From a virus: a stretch of DNA of 47,379 nucleotides. This document shows positions 44,701-47,379 of the stretch, piece after piece. The DNA is taken from positions 1 to 47,379 of the IMG/VR virus record IMGVR_UViG_3300017969_003378. One strand, 5' to 3'. Made by a program: the position numbers and the translations under genes. How positions within the stretch are numbered: the stretch's first letter is position 1; every line of letters begins with the position of its first letter. The notes under the pieces were generated by a model. That model did no database searches and had not been told where the DNA came from. It saw nothing but the letters and a program-made list of their open reading frames with translations.

Positions 44701-45223
44701 ATGTTGGATTGCCAAACTGGTTTGTTGAATTAAACATTGAATTACAAATTGTTAACCACTGATCATACCAATCAGCATTTGTAGAATCGTTCCAAGATAT
44801 TGATGTGTTTGAAAGTTCATTACCATTAGAATCTTCTAATGGTTCACTAGTTAAAATTTTTGTAATTTTTAAAATACCTCTAGCAGGAACATTTCTTTTA
44901 GTTCTGTAATTAATTAGTTTTGCTAATCGAATAATCGAGTCTCTTCTTTCAGCAGTATCTAAAAAGTTTTCTCTTGAATTTAAATCTGTTCTAAATGCAA
45001 TACTTTGGCCTAGATATGCAACAAGATCAATAATAGCAATAAATTCACTGGATTGAATATAATCATTAAAATCTTCAGGATAGTTTACTGAGATGTAGTT
45101 GAGCATTGTTGATCTGATTGAATCATAATCATATGCTGTAAAGTTTGCTTGTGAAAATGTTCTGTAAACTGTTTTCCAGTCTTCTGCGGCAAATAAATTA
45201 TTCTGTCTTACTATTTGACTCAT
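41732..45223 (-). CDS. 6: Baseplate wedge subunit gp6
   Basis: A 1163-residue protein, much longer than T4 gp6 (660). The N-terminal ~115 residues carry the gp6 signature: DWKTVYRTFSQANFTAYDYD, IIDLVAYLGQSIAFRTDLNS and FLDTAERRDSIIRLAKLINY. The C-terminal region (AKFKLLFGKTANVAN, VNAINDYFNIANWDFGDTFF, AYIHNQLSSQISSVVIVPND) matches the baseplate J-like domain that joins wedges. gp6 dimers form the iris ring around the baseplate hub. It overlaps gp25 by one base, the conserved T4 order 25-6. Confidence 0.9.
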   Translation of the reverse strand: MSQIVRQNNLFAAEDWKTVYRTFSQANFTAYDYDSIRSTMLNYISVNYPEDFNDYIQSSEFIAIIDLVAYLGQSIAFRTDLNSRENFLDTAERRDSIIRLAKLINYRTKRNVPARGILKITKILTSEPLEDSNGNELSNTSISWNDSTNADWYDQWLTICNSMFNSTNQFGNPTSKKVVGGVPTEIYNVNSQTDTSVVKPISVSIDGVNTKIDIVKSSINTSNYLEERSPDQTDAFTIIYRNNNQGFGSVDTGFFVYFKEGELEYQDQYYNDPIPNRVLSVDKTNINDLDVWVQKVSSGGVPIEKWKKVPSLFGQNTIYNSLALSERNIFNVQSENNDKIKVLFADGNFGNAPKGNIRVWYRRSKGKGQVLRANRIQNKEVTLTYLNKDGQEYQATLSLTLTYTVNNSSDTETNANIKNNAPVAFYTQDRMVNAEDYAIFPLTQSQTIQKIKTINRTHIGHSRYLDTNDPTGTVKNVNVFGEDGILYKNPNFTLATEEITGIISDNSSYSYIINSVLEPLLKKPQLKNFYFDTYKKAVETDHDSDQFEMDQVSVNQVAWQPYPVSGSSNVGFFYIGNAPVLATGRPNSAQLITVFNNPYSSNEKLAFIRPGAKLEFVDSYSNPTTIKWATVVSVTNDGTILSSETTGSITLDQEITAGLKVRKVLPAFRTTLSTDEKALIQAQMEAGLDFGIGYHYRDLSTTANKWYVIGEDFVDTSADFTVKYNQSHGGYSSLGEDASWLIRASYIPASDTASSPKYVFTVRGLEYVFESDNEVRFFYVDKYKNISTQTGKAIKDTIKILDINKDVDVLSNPASTTKLTNPVTFELSEEFVEQDGYVDTKKVKIANYDSDDDGMPDNPIGHELLINDTNFVFFNSYSDYNGYTYYKINKEVSQVDVLTGSGLEFLTTDQQFYLNNTKLNNGTSSQYTKRYGVSGNTIYKAYTGRTATTSEPFYFQYKHSAPRTQRVDPSVSNIIEMIVLQTSYYTNIQNWFAANKTAAELPVQPTATELKESLAELEKYKTIGDQIVYSPAKFKLLFGKTANVANQATFRVVKIPGATFTDNQIKTGVVNAINDYFNIANWDFGDTFFFTELSAYIHNQLSSQISSVVIVPNDSESKFGNLFQIRAEPNELFFSTASVEDVEIVVGLTGNNLNPSMTDTGSY

Positions 45224-45648
45224 TATAATGTTTCTCTTTCAAAATCCAATTGCATTACTGCTTGTTTATTAAATGGTAAAACGTTAATACTGATATCAAT
45301 TCTTATACCGTTGCCCAACGAATCTAAACGAATGTCTATTAATTCACATCTTGGATCTTCATTTACAATTCTACTACAATCCTCAATTAAATCTTCTTCT
45401 GCACTTTCATCAAGTGGTTCATATAATAGATCCCACACAATTGAACCAAATTCAGGATTCATAACTCTTTCGCCTTTTCTGGTATAAAAGTGATTGATAA
45501 GATCTTGTTTTACTACATCAATATCATATAGCATATTACTCTTGTTTCCAGCACTCGTTGAAAACCCTTTATAGATCTGATTAAATCCTGAATCTTCACT
45601 ACTATTTGCAGTGGAATTAGTCATTTGTGTTGAACCCGAGTATGCCAT
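45223..45648 (-). CDS. 25: Baseplate wedge protein gp25
   Basis: A 141-residue protein. LINHFYTRKGERVMNPEFGS followed by IVWDLLYEPLDE is the hallmark of the gp25/W family, and the C-terminal INVLPFNKQAVMQLDFER is a strand pair typical of the fold. gp25 starts sheath polymerisation from the baseplate wedge. The N-terminal ~35 residues are a polar extension. AAGGATAAGGA lies before the ATG, and an ATAAATA late element 17 bases upstream. First gene of the baseplate operon. Confidence 0.95.
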   Translation of the reverse strand: MAYSGSTQMTNSTANSSEDSGFNQIYKGFSTSAGNKSNMLYDIDVVKQDLINHFYTRKGERVMNPEFGSIVWDLLYEPLDESAEEDLIEDCSRIVNEDPRCELIDIRLDSLGNGIRIDISINVLPFNKQAVMQLDFERETL

Positions 45649-45665
45649 TTCCTTATCCTTAATAA

Positions 45666-45672
45666 TATTTAT
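45666..45672 (-). promoter_or_regulatory. Probable late promoter for the baseplate operon
   Basis: ATAAATA on the minus strand, 17 bases before the gp25 ATG, with the ribosome site AAGGA between. It matches seven of eight bases of the T4 late element (AATAAATA). The 104-base gap 45649-45752 is divergent and holds this element and the plus-strand one at 45715. Confidence 0.5.
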
Positions 45673-45714
45673 TGCTTTGATTAACTGCTAACTTAATTAT
45701 GCTTGACATCTGCT

Positions 45715-45722
45715 TATAAATA
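45715..45722 (+). promoter_or_regulatory. Exact T4 late promoter element TATAAATA
   Basis: TATAAATA, a full match to the T4 late consensus, 30 bases before the ClpP-like gene. A TTGACA box (45703-45708) stands just before it, with a weak TACATA at 17 bases spacing, so an overlapping sigma-70-type promoter is possible but poor. Confidence 0.65.
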
Positions 45723-45752
45723 AGTTACATATTAACATATACTATTTAACCA

Positions 45753-46313
45753 ATGAAAAAATACGACCAATTTACTGCTGAAGATAGAGTTGACGTTTTG
45801 CTTAACAATGAAGATATACATTATCTGAATGGAGAATTAACTGAAGAAAATATTGGCAAAGCTATAAAATGGATTATTGCTTGTAACCTAAACAAGAAAC
45901 CTAAAAGAACTCTAAAATTATATGTGAACACCGTTGGTGGGGACTTATATGAAACTTTTGGATTAATTGATGTTATGCGTAATAGCTATCATCACATATC
46001 CACAATAGGAATTGGTGCTGTTATGAGTGCAGGTTTTTTAATTTTTGCTAGTGGAAAGCAAGGCGAAAGATACATTGGTAAAAATACTGGTATTATGAAT
46101 CATCAACATTCAGATGCAATGGAATCTAAAATGCATGATATGAGATCACAGATGAAAGAAAACGTGAACTGTGAACAACGATCAATGCAAATTCTAAGAG
46201 ATGCAACTGGATTTCCTCTATCAGAAGTACGTAAAAAGTTTAATAATCCTTCTGATCAATACTTTACGGCAAAACAACTGGTTGACTTAAAGATAGCAGA
46301 TCATATATTATAA
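45753..46313 (+). CDS. clpP: ClpP-like serine protease
   Basis: A 186-residue protein of the ClpP/crotonase fold. NTVGGDLYETF matches the NSPGG strand/turn. The nucleophile is S92 in IGAVMSAGFL, the histidine is H117 in IMNHQHS, exactly 25 residues later as in E. coli ClpP, and the aspartate is D168 in SDQYFTAKQLVDLKIAD, matching the RDRFLSAPEA region. All three catalytic residues are thus present. ClpP forms tetradecamer rings that degrade proteins delivered by an AAA+ partner; alternatively a ClpP-type enzyme may process capsid proteins. A late promoter upstream suggests late expression. Confidence 0.85.
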   Translation: MKKYDQFTAEDRVDVLLNNEDIHYLNGELTEENIGKAIKWIIACNLNKKPKRTLKLYVNTVGGDLYETFGLIDVMRNSYHHISTIGIGAVMSAGFLIFASGKQGERYIGKNTGIMNHQHSDAMESKMHDMRSQMKENVNCEQRSMQILRDATGFPLSEVRKKFNNPSDQYFTAKQLVDLKIADHIL

Positions 46314-46317
46314 CAAT

Positions 46318-46566
46318 ATGTCAGCAAATTTAAAAAACTTTGCCAATGGCAAAGAATGGTGGTATATGGAAAAAGAACAAGCTGTTCGTTTATTGGATGT
46401 CATTACAGATGTGTACAACAAAAAACTTTCAGACGAATTATGGTATGACGACCATGATGTTTCTTTAAAGATGTATGAAATCAAAGACGAAATCATGCGT
46501 TTTCCAGAACTCATATTTAAAAATGCTGGTATCAAAGTAGAAAAATCCAAAAAGTGGATAAAATAG
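46318..46566 (+). CDS. Unknown small acidic/basic helical protein
   Basis: An 82-residue protein opening SANLKNFANGKEWWYMEKEQ and containing YDDHDVSLKMYEIKDEIM. It is helical and strongly charged, with a tryptophan-rich N-terminus and no recognisable domain. It begins 4 bases after the ClpP-like stop, so the two are probably one unit. There is no strong Shine-Dalgarno, which suggests translational coupling to clpP. It might be an adaptor or partner of the protease, but only the position supports that. Confidence 0.6.
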   Translation: MSANLKNFANGKEWWYMEKEQAVRLLDVITDVYNKKLSDELWYDDHDVSLKMYEIKDEIMRFPELIFKNAGIKVEKSKKWIK

Positions 46567-46569
46567 TTG

Positions 46570-46598
46570 TTGACAAACAGCACATTCTAGTATAATAT
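46570..46598 (+). promoter_or_regulatory. Sigma-70-type promoter
   Basis: TTGACA at 46570-46575 is followed by TATAAT at 46591 (15-base spacer) or TAATAT at 46593 (17-base spacer). It begins within 4 bases of the preceding stop codon and drives the gene at 46647 with a leader of about 40 bases holding AAGGAG (46633-46638). Confidence 0.7.
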
Positions 46599-46646
46599 AT
46601 AGATATGTTTAACTTAATAAAAAACCTATTTGAAGGAGATACACAA

Positions 46647-46961
46647 ATGGCTAGAACTAAACAGTATGTAGTATACACTAGAGAATTTTCTAAAGGAAGA
46701 GTAACCAACAAAGTTGGCGTTTTCCTTGATGAGGCTAAAAATGCTCTAGATAACTCAGGTAACGTCAATGGTGGTGTTATCAAACATAAAAATTTGGCAA
46801 TGAAAAGATCAACACCAACAACTGATCTAGTGTCAAAAGGTTATGATTTCAATGTAAGAGTAATTGGTACTGGTAACTACGAAGTTGCTAAATCAATTAA
46901 AAACTCTGTAATTGACTTACTTGCTGATTCAGGTAAAACTGTAATCAATGCAAATGCATAA
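46647..46961 (+). CDS. Unknown small protein, probably early and well expressed
   Basis: A 104-residue protein from ATG 46647, chosen because AAGGAG stands 8 bases upstream; an in-frame ATG at 46605 has no ribosome site and coincides with the likely transcription start. The product opens ARTKQYVVYTREFSKGRVTN; it is basic at the N-terminus and mixed alpha/beta, with a KSIKNSVIDLLADSGKTV helix/strand end. I recognise no family. It has its own promoter and terminator, a single-gene unit. Confidence 0.7.
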   Translation: MARTKQYVVYTREFSKGRVTNKVGVFLDEAKNALDNSGNVNGGVIKHKNLAMKRSTPTTDLVSKGYDFNVRVIGTGNYEVAKSIKNSVIDLLADSGKTVINANA

Positions 46962-47018
46962 TAATAAAAAAGTTCAAATGTAATAGTTTATAACTATAAT
47001 AACAAATGACTAAAACTT

Positions 47019-47049
47019 GGGCGGTATTGCAAAATATCGCCCTTTTTTT
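47019..47049 (+). terminator. Intrinsic terminator with GNRA-type loop
   Basis: GGGCGGTATT (47019-47028) pairs with AATATCGCCC (47033-47042), ten pairs with one G-U, around the tetraloop GCAA, followed by seven T residues. It ends the transcript of the gene at 46647-46961. The rest of the 214-base gap 46962-47175 holds only the promoter described next. Confidence 0.9.
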
Positions 47050-47115
47050 ATGGAAAGTTAACATATTAGTTAACTCGATTATTCACAATTTTAAATATTA
47101 TGGTAAAATTTTTAT

Positions 47116-47145
47116 TTGACTTTGTACAAAGTTTTATAATAATAT
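47116..47145 (+). promoter_or_regulatory. Sigma-70-type promoter for the last gene
   Basis: TTGACT (47116-47121), an 18-base spacer, then TAATAT (47140-47145). A TATAAT-containing tract overlaps at shorter spacing. AGGAGG at 47162-47167, eight bases before the ATG at 47176, gives a very strong ribosome site. Confidence 0.6.
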
Positions 47146-47175
47146 ATTACAAACAAAAGTTAGGAGGTCCTTATT

Positions 47176-47379
47176 ATGGATATTATTAACAAAATAAAAA
47201 CATGGGCATCGGCACTAGCAGATGTGGGTGTTTCTTTAATAGCACTAGGTATTGTACTTGAAGTGTTATTCAGCGGCCAAGGTATTCCTTTTTGGCCAAA
47301 CATTTCTGTAATTGGAAATGTACAAGCAATTATATCAGGATTTAGTGATCAAGGATTACTAGGCTTGGTAGCTGTTTGG
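47176..47379 (+). CDS. Partial small membrane protein
   Basis: The first 68 residues of a protein cut by the right edge. MDIINKIKTWASALADVGVS is followed by hydrophobic LIALGIVLEVLF, a polar loop with GQGIPFWPN, then another hydrophobic stretch near the edge (GLLGLVAVW), so at least two membrane segments are likely. No family is recognised. The near-perfect Shine-Dalgarno AGGAGG and a private promoter suggest strong expression. Confidence 0.7.
   Translation, partial: MDIINKIKTWASALADVGVSLIALGIVLEVLFSGQGIPFWPNISVIGNVQAIISGFSDQGLLGLVAVW

Noticed and set aside
1-47379. tRNA genes, CRISPR arrays, insertion sequences, integrase or attachment sites
   Set aside because: I saw no cloverleaf-like sequence, no regularly spaced direct repeats, no transposase or integrase motifs. 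Small or divergent tRNAs could be missed by eye; a tRNAscan-SE run would decide.

Overview
The window is a 47.4 kb piece of an AT-rich, T4-like tailed-phage genome (contractile-tail myovirus). The identification rests on the baseplate wedge genes at the right: a gp25 homologue (45223-45648) followed directly by a gp6 homologue (41732-45223), two giant tail/baseplate proteins and a set of tail-fibre proteins. It also rests on short late-promoter motifs (ATAAATA, full TATAAATA once) and on tightly overlapping genes. The low GC, the tail-protein types (GDTITA-type fibre protein, cupredoxin insert in a giant baseplate protein) and the phage peptide deformylase suggest a marine phage, possibly of a SAR11-like or other proteobacterial host. 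The host is inference only.

Layout, left to right. (1) 1-480, plus strand: a partial gene and a small membrane protein. (2) 458-2648, minus strand: a small metabolic operon with a peptide deformylase, an APS-kinase-like P-loop kinase, an HxGH nucleotidyltransferase and a short-chain dehydrogenase-like protein, plus two very small genes. (3) 2679-21914, mostly minus strand: a dense accessory block with six radical-SAM proteins (five with an N-terminal twitch-type cysteine region, one SPASM-type), four SGNH/GDSL-like proteins, five members of one divergent glycosyltransferase-like family, a DUF1289 cysteine protein, a degenerate zinc-ribbon-like protein, a subtilisin-type protease and a LamG-like lectin. 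(4) 21911-26020, minus: RpiB sugar-phosphate isomerase, three GT-A-type glycosyltransferase-like proteins and two unknowns. (5) 26083-45648, minus: tail fibres and baseplate. (6) 45753-47379, plus: a ClpP-like protease and small genes.

Regions 3 and 4 read as one long minus-strand transcription unit. It starts at a textbook sigma-70-type promoter (TTGACA, 17 bp, TATAAT; 26045-26073) that is built into the terminator of the tail-fibre operon, and genes overlap by 1-17 bases or lie a few bases apart over almost 19 kb. The gene content (glycosyltransferases, SGNH proteins, radical-SAM enzymes, pentose-phosphate isomerase, sulphate/nucleotide-activation-like enzymes) suggests synthesis and chemical tailoring of a glycan or glycoconjugate, on the host surface, on the virion or on a small molecule. 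This is an inference from gene families; no substrate can be read from the sequence. The repeated SGNH-glycosyltransferase pairing with interleaved radical-SAM genes is the best candidate here for an undescribed system.

No tRNA, rRNA, CRISPR array, insertion sequence or integrase was recognised. No stretch longer than about 300 bases lacks a gene.
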